The translations under genes were made by a program, and so were the position numbers. The notes beneath the pieces are model-generated. The model was not told the origin of the DNA, did not search any database, and saw only the letters and a program-made list of their open reading frames with translations. A stretch of 64,000 bases of DNA, taken from UBA10906 sp049296695. Lineage in GTDB: Bacteria > Pseudomonadota > Gammaproteobacteria > Methylococcales > Methylomonadaceae. This document shows positions 39,447 through 48,520 of the stretch, in pieces (positions within the stretch are counted from its first letter, which is position 1; each line of letters begins with the position of its first letter). The stretch spans positions 1 through 64,000 of the forward strand of contig JBAQSX010000179.1 of assembly GCA_049296695.1 (NCBI GenBank). The letters are read 5' to 3'.

Positions 39447-42308
39447 ATGATTGATTTATCCCTACTTGAAGATTTTATTAGCGGGGCTGGCGAAAGCCTA
39501 GATGAAATGGAAACCGCTCTGCTTGAATTGGAAATCAATCCCAATCATGACGAGTTATTTCATACCATTTTTCGCGCTATACACACCATTAAGGGAGCGG
39601 CGCAATTTGTCGGTTTAGACAAAGTGTCGGCGTTGAGTCATGTATTAGAAGATTTACTGGATTTACTCAGAGAAAATAAAAAACAAGTCAGCCCAGAGAT
39701 TATCGAACTCTTAATTCAAACCAAAGACCGTATTAGTACCTTAGTTGCTGATTTGGCTAAAACACAATCAGAAATTACCGAAGTTGATGATTTAATCGAA
39801 AAAATTAAAAGTCATTTAGAAGAAACTGCGCCTGTTATCCATGACAGTACGCCACAAGATAATGAAGAGGAATTAGATTTAGCGGCTTTTTTAAATGCTA
39901 ATGAATCCAAAGAAGAGGAATTAGATTTAGCCTCTTTTTTAAATACTCATGAATCTAAAGAAGAAGAATTAGATTTAGCCTCTTTTTTAAATGCTAGTGA
40001 ATCCAAAGAAGAGGAATTAGACTTAGCTTCTTTTTTAAATGCCAGTGAATCCAAAGAAGAAGAATTAGATTTAGCAACCTTTTTAGCAAATGATTTGCAC
40101 AATGATAATGCTACATTGGAGGACTTTTTAAAAGAAGATAGCCAATTAGTTGAACCCGTAATTGAAAACGAAGCTACTGCCACTGATGATTTTATTGAAG
40201 AACATGATCAAGAATTATTTGCTATTTATCTACAACAATTAGCTGAAAAAACCGATGCTTTACATGAACTCAGTCAGCAATTAGTATCCTCAGAAGATAA
40301 AGCCAGTTTATTAAATACTGCTATTGAATTAGTAGAAAATCTTAAATTTTCTGCCAATTATATGGGCTATGAAAAACTGGTGCGTATATATAACGAGTGG
40401 CTTAATGAAATCAGTGATGCGCAAGAAAGCTTAGCACTTAATAGCGCAGTATCTTGGGCTTTCATGAGCGCGTATTTGCAACAATTACAACAACAGTTTC
40501 CACAATTAGCACACAAAGATTTTAACACTGCGCCACTCGCAAACGTTGAAATAACAACTGTTTCTGATAATACAGATGAAAACAATAATGCTGATTTAGC
40601 CTTTATTACTGAATTATTGCCTGAAAACAATACTATTAATACGCAAGAAACTGTTGTAATTGACAATGCGCCAAAAGAACAAGTTATTGATGTATTAGAA
40701 GATGAAGAGCATTTATTTACTAAATTAAGTCACGCTTTTGATAATTCCATTGCGCGGAGTATTACCGCTGAGCCTATTAATGAAATGTTTAGTGCTTTGC
40801 TTAATTTAAATAATGAACAAAAAAGCAAAGATACACTACCACCATTAAGAATAAAAACCTTAGAAGAGGCTAATCAAGAACCCGAACCGATTAGTCCTTT
40901 AGTATTACAAGCCAATACCGAAAAACCCGTTATTGAAATAACGCGCAATGAAATAGAAGAAACTCAGTCAAGTAATACTGAGAAAACGCCTGTTGTCAAT
41001 ACTGCTGATAAAGCCTTAAAACGCAGTATTCGCGTTGATGCCGATAAAATTGATTCTTTAATGAATCAAGTCGGTGAATTAATTGTGGATAGAGCCTATT
41101 TCTTTCAATTGGCAAATGAAATTAATGAATTGCAACGTTATTTAAAAGAAATAGGACTGGCGCAAAAAGATTTAAAACCTGTGAGAACTTTTGCGTATCG
41201 TTTTAGTGAAGCCATTATCTCTTTAGGTCGCACTTCTAATGAATTACAAGAAGGGGTAATGAAAATTAGAATGTTGCCAATTGCGCAATTATTCAATCGT
41301 TATCCACGTTTGGTTCATGATTTAGCCCATACTAATAATAAAAAAGTACAATTAGAAATTAGAGGTGAAGAAACTGAACTCGATAAAATGATTATCGAAG
41401 AAATATCAGACCCCTTAATTCACATGATTAGAAATGCTATTGGTCATGGTATTGAATCTGCTGAAATACGCAAACAAAAAGGTAAGCCCGAAATTGGTAC
41501 TTTAATTTTAGAAGCCTATCATGAAAGTAATCATATCGTCATTGAAGTCACCGATGATGGCAGAGGCGTAGATATTGATAATATTAAATTAAAAGCCCAA
41601 GAAATGGCTTTATTTAGTAGTGAAGAATTAAATCGCATGTCTGCTGATGATTTAACCCGTTTTATTATGCTCCCTGGATTTTCGACGGCTAAAGAAATTA
41701 GTAGCACCTCGGGTCGTGGCGTAGGCATGGATGTGGTTAAAAAGAATATTGAGAAATTAAACGGTACTATTGAAGTGGAATCAAAATTGGGCGTAGAAAC
41801 CAAAATACGTCTCAAAATTCCATTAACTTTAGCGATTATTCAAGCCCTTTTAGTGCGTGTCGGTGAAGATTCTTTTACGATTCCCTTAGCGAATGTTGAA
41901 GAAACCCTGCGGGTTAATGCCCATGAAATTTCTTTATTAGAAGATACTGAGGTGATGTATTTACGCGGTAAAACCCTGCCTATTTTTAGATTATCAGTTT
42001 TATTTAATGTTGCCTCTTCTCAAGAAGATAAACAGGGTAATTTCTTTGTGGTAGTCGTTAATACGGGTAATCAAAAAATTGGTTTAATGGTCGATGCCTT
42101 ATTAGGACAAGAAGAAGTGGTAATAAAACCCTTAGTTGATTATTTACACGAACAAAATTGTTTTTCAGGGGCGACTATTATTGGTGATGGCAGAATTTCT
42201 TTAATTTTGGATGTTTATGAATTAGTGAATATGGCAACCAATAAACAAATTAAACGCCACCAAGAGCAAGAAAAGAAATCGCTGGCTTCTTTAGAAAATC
42301 ACGATTAA
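39447..42308 (+). CDS. cheA: CheA histidine kinase with a repeat-bearing linker
   Basis: 953 residues. The Hpt domain (1-105) carries phospho-His46 in FRAIHTIKGAAQFVG. Residues about 140-220 are five tandem 16-residue copies of EELDLASFLNASESKE. A second helical segment (about 245-340) may be a P2-like or Hpt-like remnant without an HxxKG motif. The dimerisation domain starts near SIRVDADKIDSLMNQVGEL (about 530). The ATPase has an N box in HMIRNAIGHGIESAE, G1 DDGRGVDID and G2 STSGRGVGMDVVKKNI. The C-terminus is a CheW-like domain with no receiver. It lies 13 bp after cheY. Confidence 0.95.
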   Translation: MIDLSLLEDFISGAGESLDEMETALLELEINPNHDELFHTIFRAIHTIKGAAQFVGLDKVSALSHVLEDLLDLLRENKKQVSPEIIELLIQTKDRISTLVADLAKTQSEITEVDDLIEKIKSHLEETAPVIHDSTPQDNEEELDLAAFLNANESKEEELDLASFLNTHESKEEELDLASFLNASESKEEELDLASFLNASESKEEELDLATFLANDLHNDNATLEDFLKEDSQLVEPVIENEATATDDFIEEHDQELFAIYLQQLAEKTDALHELSQQLVSSEDKASLLNTAIELVENLKFSANYMGYEKLVRIYNEWLNEISDAQESLALNSAVSWAFMSAYLQQLQQQFPQLAHKDFNTAPLANVEITTVSDNTDENNNADLAFITELLPENNTINTQETVVIDNAPKEQVIDVLEDEEHLFTKLSHAFDNSIARSITAEPINEMFSALLNLNNEQKSKDTLPPLRIKTLEEANQEPEPISPLVLQANTEKPVIEITRNEIEETQSSNTEKTPVVNTADKALKRSIRVDADKIDSLMNQVGELIVDRAYFFQLANEINELQRYLKEIGLAQKDLKPVRTFAYRFSEAIISLGRTSNELQEGVMKIRMLPIAQLFNRYPRLVHDLAHTNNKKVQLEIRGEETELDKMIIEEISDPLIHMIRNAIGHGIESAEIRKQKGKPEIGTLILEAYHESNHIVIEVTDDGRGVDIDNIKLKAQEMALFSSEELNRMSADDLTRFIMLPGFSTAKEISSTSGRGVGMDVVKKNIEKLNGTIEVESKLGVETKIRLKIPLTLAIIQALLVRVGEDSFTIPLANVEETLRVNAHEISLLEDTEVMYLRGKTLPIFRLSVLFNVASSQEDKQGNFFVVVVNTGNQKIGLMVDALLGQEEVVIKPLVDYLHEQNCFSGATIIGDGRISLILDVYELVNMATNKQIKRHQEQEKKSLASLENHD
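39867..40083 (+). repeat. Five 48-bp tandem repeats in the cheA linker
   Basis: The unit is 48 bp (16 codons), with GAGGAATTAGATTTAGC at each start. Each unit contains acidic EELDL followed by AxFLN, then a Ser/Glu-rich tail. The fifth copy diverges after ATFLA. The near identity of copies 2-4 indicates recent duplication. Confidence 0.9.
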
Positions 42309-42314
42309 TTAGTT

Positions 42315-42340
42315 GGAATTCAAAACATGTTTTGAATTCC
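42315..42340. repeat. Family-D palindrome after cheA
   Basis: A perfect inverted repeat, GGAATTCAAAACA followed by TGTTTTGAATTCC. It lies 7 bp after the cheA stop, within a 103-bp gap before the second CheB-like gene. Confidence 0.75.
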
Positions 42341-42411
42341 TGATAGTTTTTAATCCTATTGAATTGAAAGCCTTATAATTCAAACTCTATATTGTTGCCA
42401 GCGGAGTTTTT

Positions 42412-43461
42412 GTGAAAAAAATAAAAGTATTAGTCGTTGACGATGCCAGCTTTATGATTAAAGCCGTTAGCGAGATATTAAATTCAGACCCCGATATTGA
42501 AGTAATAGGTTCTGCAAAAAATGGTCAATTAGCCATAGAAAAAATCAAAGAACTCAAACCCGATGTGATTACCTTAGACGTAGATATGCCCGTCATGGAC
42601 GGTCTGCGTGCGACGCGTCATATTATGCTCGAATGCCCCGTACCTATAGTGATGCTCAGCTCTTTATTTTCTAATGGCACGATTACTTTTGAAGCCCTGC
42701 GTTTGGGAGTGGTTGATTTTCTGCCCAAACCCTCTGGGGCTATTTCGCAAGATATTCATACCGCAAAACAACAAATTATTGACCGCATTAAAACCGCCGT
42801 ATCGGTCGATATTGCCAATATTCACAGAATTAAAGTGAATACTATAAGTAGTAATAATAAGCTTGATAATTATTATGCTTTTCAAACTTTAGAATACTTA
42901 TTATTAATTGGTACAAATTTAGGCGGCCCTAATACCAGTATTAATATTTTTTCCAAGCTTTCACCAAAATTAGCCACAGCGGCAATTATGGTACAAGAAA
43001 TATCCCCCAAAATATTAACTGCTTTTGTTGAAGAGTTTAATAAATATACCCTGTGGGATATTCGAGTGGCTAGTGATAACGCAATTTTAGAAGCTGGCGT
43101 TTGTTATATTGCCTCTAATGAATATAATCTCAGCGTTATTATGAATAATAATAATGAAATTTGTTTAAAAATCAGCCAATCTACTAGCAAACCACTCAAT
43201 CAATTATTCAGTTCAGCCGCTAAAATATTTGGCGCAAATACTATCGGTGTATTACTTACAGGGATTGGTGACGATGGTTCTGAGGGTTTTAGAACTATTA
43301 AAAATAATGCAGGTACTACCCTAGCACAAGAAAGTAATACTTGCGTCTATCCTAATTTAACCCAATGCGCCATTGAACAAGGTTTAGTGGATACTATATT
43401 GAGTGATAAACAATTACCCTGTGGTATTGAAAACTTAATTAAAGAACATACAAACGTTTAG
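42412..43461 (+). CDS. Second CheB-like protein, also lacking catalytic Ser and His
   Basis: 349 residues from GTG with GGAG at 42403-42406 as ribosome site. Receiver: DDASF, phospho-Asp56 (VITLDVDMPVMDG), SSLFSNG and PKPSG. In the CheB-like domain GASTGG reads GTNLGG (Ser to Asn169) and VQHMP reads VQEIS (His to Glu196). The last triad position is kept in GIGDDGSEG (Asp288). It differs from the first CheB-like protein at almost every other variable site, so the two losses look independent or ancient. It may buffer CheA phosphate or bind receptor without esterase activity. Confidence 0.85.
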   Translation: MKKIKVLVVDDASFMIKAVSEILNSDPDIEVIGSAKNGQLAIEKIKELKPDVITLDVDMPVMDGLRATRHIMLECPVPIVMLSSLFSNGTITFEALRLGVVDFLPKPSGAISQDIHTAKQQIIDRIKTAVSVDIANIHRIKVNTISSNNKLDNYYAFQTLEYLLLIGTNLGGPNTSINIFSKLSPKLATAAIMVQEISPKILTAFVEEFNKYTLWDIRVASDNAILEAGVCYIASNEYNLSVIMNNNNEICLKISQSTSKPLNQLFSSAAKIFGANTIGVLLTGIGDDGSEGFRTIKNNAGTTLAQESNTCVYPNLTQCAIEQGLVDTILSDKQLPCGIENLIKEHTNV

Positions 43462-43486
43462 CTTAAAGCGTAATACTGGAGTTTTT

Positions 43487-44401
43487 ATGATTATTAGCTG
43501 TGATAAATGTAACGCTAAGCTACAACTCGATGACCATTTAATTAAAAAAAATTTTTTTAAAGTTAAATGCTCAAAATGCCAACATATTTTCCCTGTAGAT
43601 TTATCTTCTAAAGAAGAAGTCTATGAATTAAAAGCTTCTATTGAAATAGCTGAAAAAAAAGTAATCGCGCTCTGTAATCAAAAAGGCGGTGTGGCTAAAA
43701 CCTCAAGTTGTTTAAATTTAGGCGTGGGTTTATCGTTTTTAGGTAAAAAAGTATTATTGATCGATTTTGACGCGCAAGCCAATTTAAGTTTATTAGTAGG
43801 TAAAAAGAATGAAGATTCTTTTTATGAAATTGCTCAAGGAAAAACTACAACCTTAAAAACCATTAAAAATATTTATCCTAATTTATGGTTATTACCCGCC
43901 AATAACCGCATTAATTTACTTGCCAAACAAGCCTTGCAACAACCTAAAGAATTCGGATTATTTCTACGCAATTTATTAAAACCCATTAAAGAACATTTTG
44001 ATTGTATTTTAATTGATACCCCGCCTTCAATAAAATTCTTTACCCCTCATGCTTTACTTGCTAGCGATTTAGTAATTATTCCCACCCAATGTGAATTTTT
44101 AGCGATGAATGGTGTGATGCAAATGGAAACCGTTATTCAAGCCATTAGTCCCAATTATCCTTTAGATTATCGTATTTTAATGACCCTTTATGATGAAAAA
44201 AACACCGCCTCTAAAGTGATTTATAATAAATTAAAAGAACGTTATAACGATAAATTATTATCTACTTTTATTAGTCTTGACCATAAAATGCAGGAATCAC
44301 AAATTGTTAATGAACCCTTATTGTATTATGCTAAAAATAGTCCCGCCGCTTTGCAATACGCGCAGTTAGCCAAACAAGTTGAACTATTATTAGCGCAATA
44401 G
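43487..44401 (+). CDS. ParA/MinD-like ATPase with N-terminal zinc finger
   Basis: 304 residues. Residues 1-36 are an MJ0042-type finger with C5, C8, C28 and C31 (CDKCNAK and CSKCQHIF). The ParA domain follows, with deviant Walker A NQKGGVAKTSSC at about 64-75, LIDFDAQANLSLL and CILIDTPPSIKF. Solitary ParA proteins encoded with che genes (ParC, PpfA) position receptor clusters, and this place, 25 bp after the CheB-like gene, fits that job. No ParB is adjacent. The added finger is unusual for this group. Confidence 0.82.
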   Translation: MIISCDKCNAKLQLDDHLIKKNFFKVKCSKCQHIFPVDLSSKEEVYELKASIEIAEKKVIALCNQKGGVAKTSSCLNLGVGLSFLGKKVLLIDFDAQANLSLLVGKKNEDSFYEIAQGKTTTLKTIKNIYPNLWLLPANNRINLLAKQALQQPKEFGLFLRNLLKPIKEHFDCILIDTPPSIKFFTPHALLASDLVIIPTQCEFLAMNGVMQMETVIQAISPNYPLDYRILMTLYDEKNTASKVIYNKLKERYNDKLLSTFISLDHKMQESQIVNEPLLYYAKNSPAALQYAQLAKQVELLLAQ

Positions 44402-44414
44402 GAAAACAACACTT

Positions 44415-45176
44415 ATGTTATATAAAAAAACCTTATTACCTTTACTAACCCTTTTTATTGTTTTATTAATATGGGAATTAATCACCCGCTTTAGTGGTTG
44501 GAGCAGTCATGTATTTCCCAGTCCTAGTACAGTATTGAAGAGTTTAATTGAATTAATAGCTAATGGCACTTTATTAAAAAATACTGTTGCGAGTTTATTT
44601 AGAGTCAGTATTGGTTTTTCATTAGCGGTTATTTTAGGCGTTCCCATAGGTATTATTTTAGGTAGAATAGAAAACCTTAAATTATTATTCAATCCATTAA
44701 TACAGTTTTTAAGACCTATTTCGCCGCTGGCATGGATTCCATTAGCCATGCTTTGGTTTGGTTTAGGCGACCCCCCTGCGATTTTTTTAATATTTCTGGC
44801 CAGTTTTTTTCCTATGGTAGTATCAACCAGTGTTGCCGTAGAAAGTATTAAACCTACTTATTTTCAAGTGGCGGCTAATTTTAATTTTAGTAGATTAGAA
44901 GTATTAACCAAAATTATTATTCCCGCCATTACCCCGCAAGTGATTACCGCTTTACGCATGACTATTGCCATTGCATGGCTAGTGGTGGTTGCCGCTGAAA
45001 TGATTGCAGTACAATCAGGCTTGGGTTATTTAATATTAGATGCCAGAAACGCCTTGCGTATGGATTATGTCATGGTAGGCATGATAATTATTGGACTTAT
45101 TGGCTTATTATTAGATTTTATTATGCGTAGTTTAGGCAATATTGAATCCACCGCATGGGGACGGCTAGGTAAATAA
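44415..45176 (+). CDS. NitT/TauT-type ABC transporter permease
   Basis: 253 residues with about six hydrophobic segments. The family signature lies in LQFLRPISPLAWIPLAMLWF and FLIFLASFFPMVVSTSVAVE, with the EAA-like loop in QVAANFNFSRLEVLTKIIIP. It belongs to the SsuC/TauC/NrtB group. The stop overlaps the ATPase start (TAATG). It lies 14 bp after the ParA-like gene, so it appears to be in the chemosensory transcript. The substrate is unknown. Confidence 0.9.
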   Translation: MLYKKTLLPLLTLFIVLLIWELITRFSGWSSHVFPSPSTVLKSLIELIANGTLLKNTVASLFRVSIGFSLAVILGVPIGIILGRIENLKLLFNPLIQFLRPISPLAWIPLAMLWFGLGDPPAIFLIFLASFFPMVVSTSVAVESIKPTYFQVAANFNFSRLEVLTKIIIPAITPQVITALRMTIAIAWLVVVAAEMIAVQSGLGYLILDARNALRMDYVMVGMIIIGLIGLLLDFIMRSLGNIESTAWGRLGK

Positions 45177-45976
45177 TGAGCATTATTAAAATTAATGATT
45201 TAAAAAAGTCCTTTACTGAAAAAAGACGTATTAAGCGCAGTTATGAACGTTTTAATACCGCAGACACAGGCGATGAAATTCTAGTTTTAGATAATATTAA
45301 TTTAGAATTTGCTGAAGGTGAATTAGTTTGTATTTTAGGCCCTTCGGGTTGTGGTAAATCCACATTATTGCGTATGATTGCGGGTTTTGATCATCCCAAT
45401 AGTGGACAAGTATTCATTGATAATACCCCTGTAAAAGGCCCGCGAGCCGATAGTATTTTTGTATTTCAACACAGCGGTTTATTACCGTGGATGACCGTTT
45501 GGGAAAATATTGAATTAGGTTTGCGCCATGATAGCGATGTACAAAAAAAACGCGATACTATTAAAGAATATATTGCTATGGTCGAACTCACAGGTTTTGA
45601 AGGGCATTATCCCCATCAATTATCAGGCGGTATGCTCCGCCGTGCTGAATTAGCGCGGGCATTAGCGGTTAATCCTAATACTTTAATTATGGATGAGCCT
45701 TTTAGTGGATTGGATTTTTTAACCCACATGAAAGTGCGTGAAGAAGTAGTTAATATGCACGAGTTTATTCAAAAAACCACTTTAGTAGTGACTCATGATA
45801 TTGATGACGCATTAATTATGGGTGATAGAGTGATTATTATGAGCGGTAGACCCTCACAAGTAAAACTCGATGTTAAATTACCTTACGGCCGGCCGCGTGA
45901 TATATTAAAAACCCCCGAGTTATTAGAATTGCGTGATGAAATATTCTTTATGTTAGGGGTGAGTTATGTGGTCTAA
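45176..45976 (+). CDS. NitT/TauT-type ABC transporter ATPase
   Basis: 266 residues. Walker A GPSGCGKSTLLRMIAG, Q-loop FQHSGLLPWMTVWENI, signature LSGGMLRRAELARALA (Leu-Arg where Gln-Arg is common), Walker B LIMDEPFSGLD and H-loop VVTHDIDDAL. A 20-residue basic insert (EKRRIKRSYERFNTADTGDE) precedes the first strand pair and is longer than in SsuB. It overlaps the binding-protein gene by 11 bp. Confidence 0.93.
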   Translation: MSIIKINDLKKSFTEKRRIKRSYERFNTADTGDEILVLDNINLEFAEGELVCILGPSGCGKSTLLRMIAGFDHPNSGQVFIDNTPVKGPRADSIFVFQHSGLLPWMTVWENIELGLRHDSDVQKKRDTIKEYIAMVELTGFEGHYPHQLSGGMLRRAELARALAVNPNTLIMDEPFSGLDFLTHMKVREEVVNMHEFIQKTTLVVTHDIDDALIMGDRVIIMSGRPSQVKLDVKLPYGRPRDILKTPELLELRDEIFFMLGVSYVV

Positions 45977-46988
45977 AATTGGCTTACCTTGGCGCATTGT
46001 TATTATTAGTATTAGCTGGCTAGTCTTTATTTCTTTTGCCCATTATCGCCTAAATTTTGACCACGGTAGTAAAAAAACTATTTACATGGGTTATATGCCC
46101 GTTATTTCTAATTTAGCCGCGCCATTATTGGATTATTCGAGTAAAGAACGCGAAGATGTGCGTTTTAAAGCCTTAAAATTCGCTTCCTTTTCTGAAATGG
46201 GCGAATCTTTGCGTAATGGTAAAATTGATGCCGCTTTTATTATCGCGCCTTTATCGATTGTTTTAAAAGAGCAAGGCGAAGATATTAAAGTTATTTATAT
46301 TGGTAATCGTCATGAAAGTACCTTAGTGACGCGGCGTAGTGCCAAAATTCGTTCTTTGAGTGATTTAGCAGGTAATAAGGTTGCTGTGCCTTCGCGTTTT
46401 TCAGGCCATAATATAACGCTACGCAAATTAATTAAAAAACAAGGCTTAGAAGGTCAAATTAATATTGTAGAAATGAATCCCCCTGATATGGCGGCGGCAT
46501 TATCCAGTGGCGCGTTAGATGCCTATTTTGTCGGAGAACCTTTTGCGGCGCGTTCTTTAGTCGCGGGTGAATCGGATGTTTTATATTATGTTGAACAAAT
46601 AGCTGAACATTTTATTTGTAATTTAATGATTGTCAGAAATGACTTTATTAAAAAAGACCCCGAGACAGTTAAAATGTTAATCAACGCGGCGGCGCGTTCG
46701 GGTATTTGGGCTAAAAATCATCCTGATAAAACCATTGAAATAGCCGCTAGTTATTGGAATCAACCGCAAGATTTAGTGCGTTATGCTTTAACCACACCTA
46801 AAAATAGAATCCTATTTGATTACTATCAACCTAAAATGACTGAAATGCAGGCAATTGCCGATGATATGTTAGCTTTGAATTTAATTAAAACTAATAATAT
46901 TGATGGTTTAGTTGATGACCAATTTGCTAAAGCGGTCAATTTTGAAGGTATTAACGACGATAGTCGTAGTATTTTTATTAATCCTTAA
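45966..46988 (+). CDS. Membrane-anchored NMT1/SsuA-like substrate-binding protein
   Basis: 340 residues. The N-terminal hydrophobic stretch (about 10-28, IVIISISWLVFISFAHY) has no clear signal-peptidase site or lipobox, so the protein is probably anchored. The rest is the SsuA/NMT1 fold: YMGYMPVISNLAAPL, GKIDAAFIIAPLS, LAGNKVAVPSRFSGHNITL, GALDAYFVGEPFAAR. It should bring a small anion or similar ligand to the permease, or act as a sensor, given the sensory genes on both sides. Confidence 0.87.
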   Translation: MWSKIGLPWRIVIISISWLVFISFAHYRLNFDHGSKKTIYMGYMPVISNLAAPLLDYSSKEREDVRFKALKFASFSEMGESLRNGKIDAAFIIAPLSIVLKEQGEDIKVIYIGNRHESTLVTRRSAKIRSLSDLAGNKVAVPSRFSGHNITLRKLIKKQGLEGQINIVEMNPPDMAAALSSGALDAYFVGEPFAARSLVAGESDVLYYVEQIAEHFICNLMIVRNDFIKKDPETVKMLINAAARSGIWAKNHPDKTIEIAASYWNQPQDLVRYALTTPKNRILFDYYQPKMTEMQAIADDMLALNLIKTNNIDGLVDDQFAKAVNFEGINDDSRSIFINP

Positions 46989-47040
46989 AATATAAGCCTC
47001 TTTGCGATAACTAATCGCGCCATTAAACCTCGCGACAATC

Positions 47041-47066
47041 AGAGTACAAACTTAGGTTTGTACTCC
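47041..47066. repeat. Family-D palindrome after the transporter operon
   Basis: Arms AGAGTACAAACTT and AGGTTTGTACTCC. The word GTCGCAACAAGTC follows at about 47096. It lies 50 bp after the binding-protein stop. Confidence 0.7.
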
Positions 47067-47112
47067 AACATGTAAAACTTAATTATTTAAAATCAAGTCG
47101 CAACAAGTCAAA

Positions 47113-47217
47113 TTAATACTCTGCTACCTGCCCACTGAAATAAATACCACCATCCAAACTACCACGCGTTTGAATATAATAGATTAATAATTGTCTAATA
47201 AATTTAGGGTTTGATAA
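47113..47217 (-). pseudogene. Possible C-terminal gene remnant
   Basis: A 34-codon open stretch on the minus strand reads like protein sequence, ending IQTRGSLDGGIYFSGQVAEY and a TAA at 47113-47115, and it begins right after an in-frame TAA. It has no start codon. The amino-acid make-up is coding-like, but I do not recognise the family, and the match of 34 codons to a real gene is unproven. Confidence 0.3.
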
Positions 47218-47253
47218 TTATCAAGTCTGTTATTATTAAAACGCAAATTTATT

Positions 47254-48495
47254 ATGACTAATCAATATAAGAATAATCCTGTGTTGTCTACCAATTTTTC
47301 TATGCCTTATGTGCATGAATTAATGTCACCGATAAAATCGATTGAAATAGAAACTCAGGTTTTAGATGTTTTAACATTATTTGACATTTATAGCGAAGTA
47401 CATGCTTTAGCCATACACGAGCAAAGTAATATTGTGGGTATTATCACGCGTAGTCATTATTTATATAAAATGCCACGACTATTAGTTACCCAGATTTTTA
47501 AGCATAGTAGTCTAAAAAGCTTTTTGACCACTGACACAAAAAGTTTTGCTATTTCATTAGTTGCCGATGTCGATGATCGCATTGATCAAATTGTTTTGGA
47601 GTTATTAACGTTTGATTTAAAAATTGAATTATTACCTGTTAAGAATAAACAGGGGATTATTATTGGTATTGTTAAATTAAGTGACTTAGAATTAAAACTG
47701 TTTGAAGCGCAAATGCAACTGATTCAACAAATGACTCAAACCAGTGCGCGTTTACGAAATGAAGTTGAAATTGCCGCTATTTTACAAAGAAATTCATTAA
47801 CTATTGGTAATATTAATTTATTAGGGGTACGCGGTTTAGTTACTTTAGTGACCAGTAGTGAAATTGGTGGCGATTTTTGCGATTATTACACGGTTAATAA
47901 TCGTTGGTTAATTCTCTTAGTTGGTGATGTGAGTGGTCATGGAGTGGCTTCAGGCACTATTGTCAGTGTTGCTAAAGCAATAGTGAGTTTATTAGAACGT
48001 GACCGCGAAATAGAACCATCTAATATTCTTAGTCATTTAAATACTGCTATTTTTAAAACTGCGAAACAATCATTATTAATGACAATGCTGGTTTTATGTA
48101 TTGACACGCAAACAAAGCAGGTATTTTATGCTAATGCGGGACATCAATTTCCTTATTTATATCGCTCAATGAATAAGCAATTATTGATGTTAGAAGAATC
48201 CGTAGGCTTACCTTTAGGAACTCAAGAAACTATACATTATGAGCAGTATTTTACTACAATCAATAATGGCGATTGTTTATTTATTTATACTGACGCATTA
48301 GTTGAAGAAGAGAATTCACAAGGGGAATGTTTTGGTTATGATAGATTAGAAGATGTGCTTAAAGAACACATTAGAAAAGAGCCTGAGTATTTACGCGATA
48401 TAATATTAGAACGCTTTAGTTCACATATTGAACGTTGTGAATTTAGTGATGATGTAACGCTGTGTCATCTTGAGTTTAATAGTATCTACGGGTAG
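47254..48495 (+). CDS. CBS-domain SpoIIE/RsbU-type serine phosphatase
   Basis: 413 residues. Residues about 15-150 look like a CBS pair (MSPIKSIEIETQVLDVL, NIVGIITRSHYL, GIIIGIVKLSDLEL). A short helical linker (QLIQQMTQTSARLRNEVEIA) leads to a PP2C/SpoIIE domain (about 195-410) with SEIGGDFCDYY, VGDVSGHGVASG, ANAGHQFPYLYR, FIYTDALVEEE and SDDVTL, all metal-binding Asp kept. It should dephosphorylate a phosphorylated STAS protein. The only STAS protein in the window is encoded convergently at 50587-51741. Confidence 0.9.
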   Translation: MTNQYKNNPVLSTNFSMPYVHELMSPIKSIEIETQVLDVLTLFDIYSEVHALAIHEQSNIVGIITRSHYLYKMPRLLVTQIFKHSSLKSFLTTDTKSFAISLVADVDDRIDQIVLELLTFDLKIELLPVKNKQGIIIGIVKLSDLELKLFEAQMQLIQQMTQTSARLRNEVEIAAILQRNSLTIGNINLLGVRGLVTLVTSSEIGGDFCDYYTVNNRWLILLVGDVSGHGVASGTIVSVAKAIVSLLERDREIEPSNILSHLNTAIFKTAKQSLLMTMLVLCIDTQTKQVFYANAGHQFPYLYRSMNKQLLMLEESVGLPLGTQETIHYEQYFTTINNGDCLFIYTDALVEEENSQGECFGYDRLEDVLKEHIRKEPEYLRDIILERFSSHIERCEFSDDVTLCHLEFNSIYG

Positions 48496-48520
48496 TGCAT
48501 TAGCAGAATTTAAATATTTT

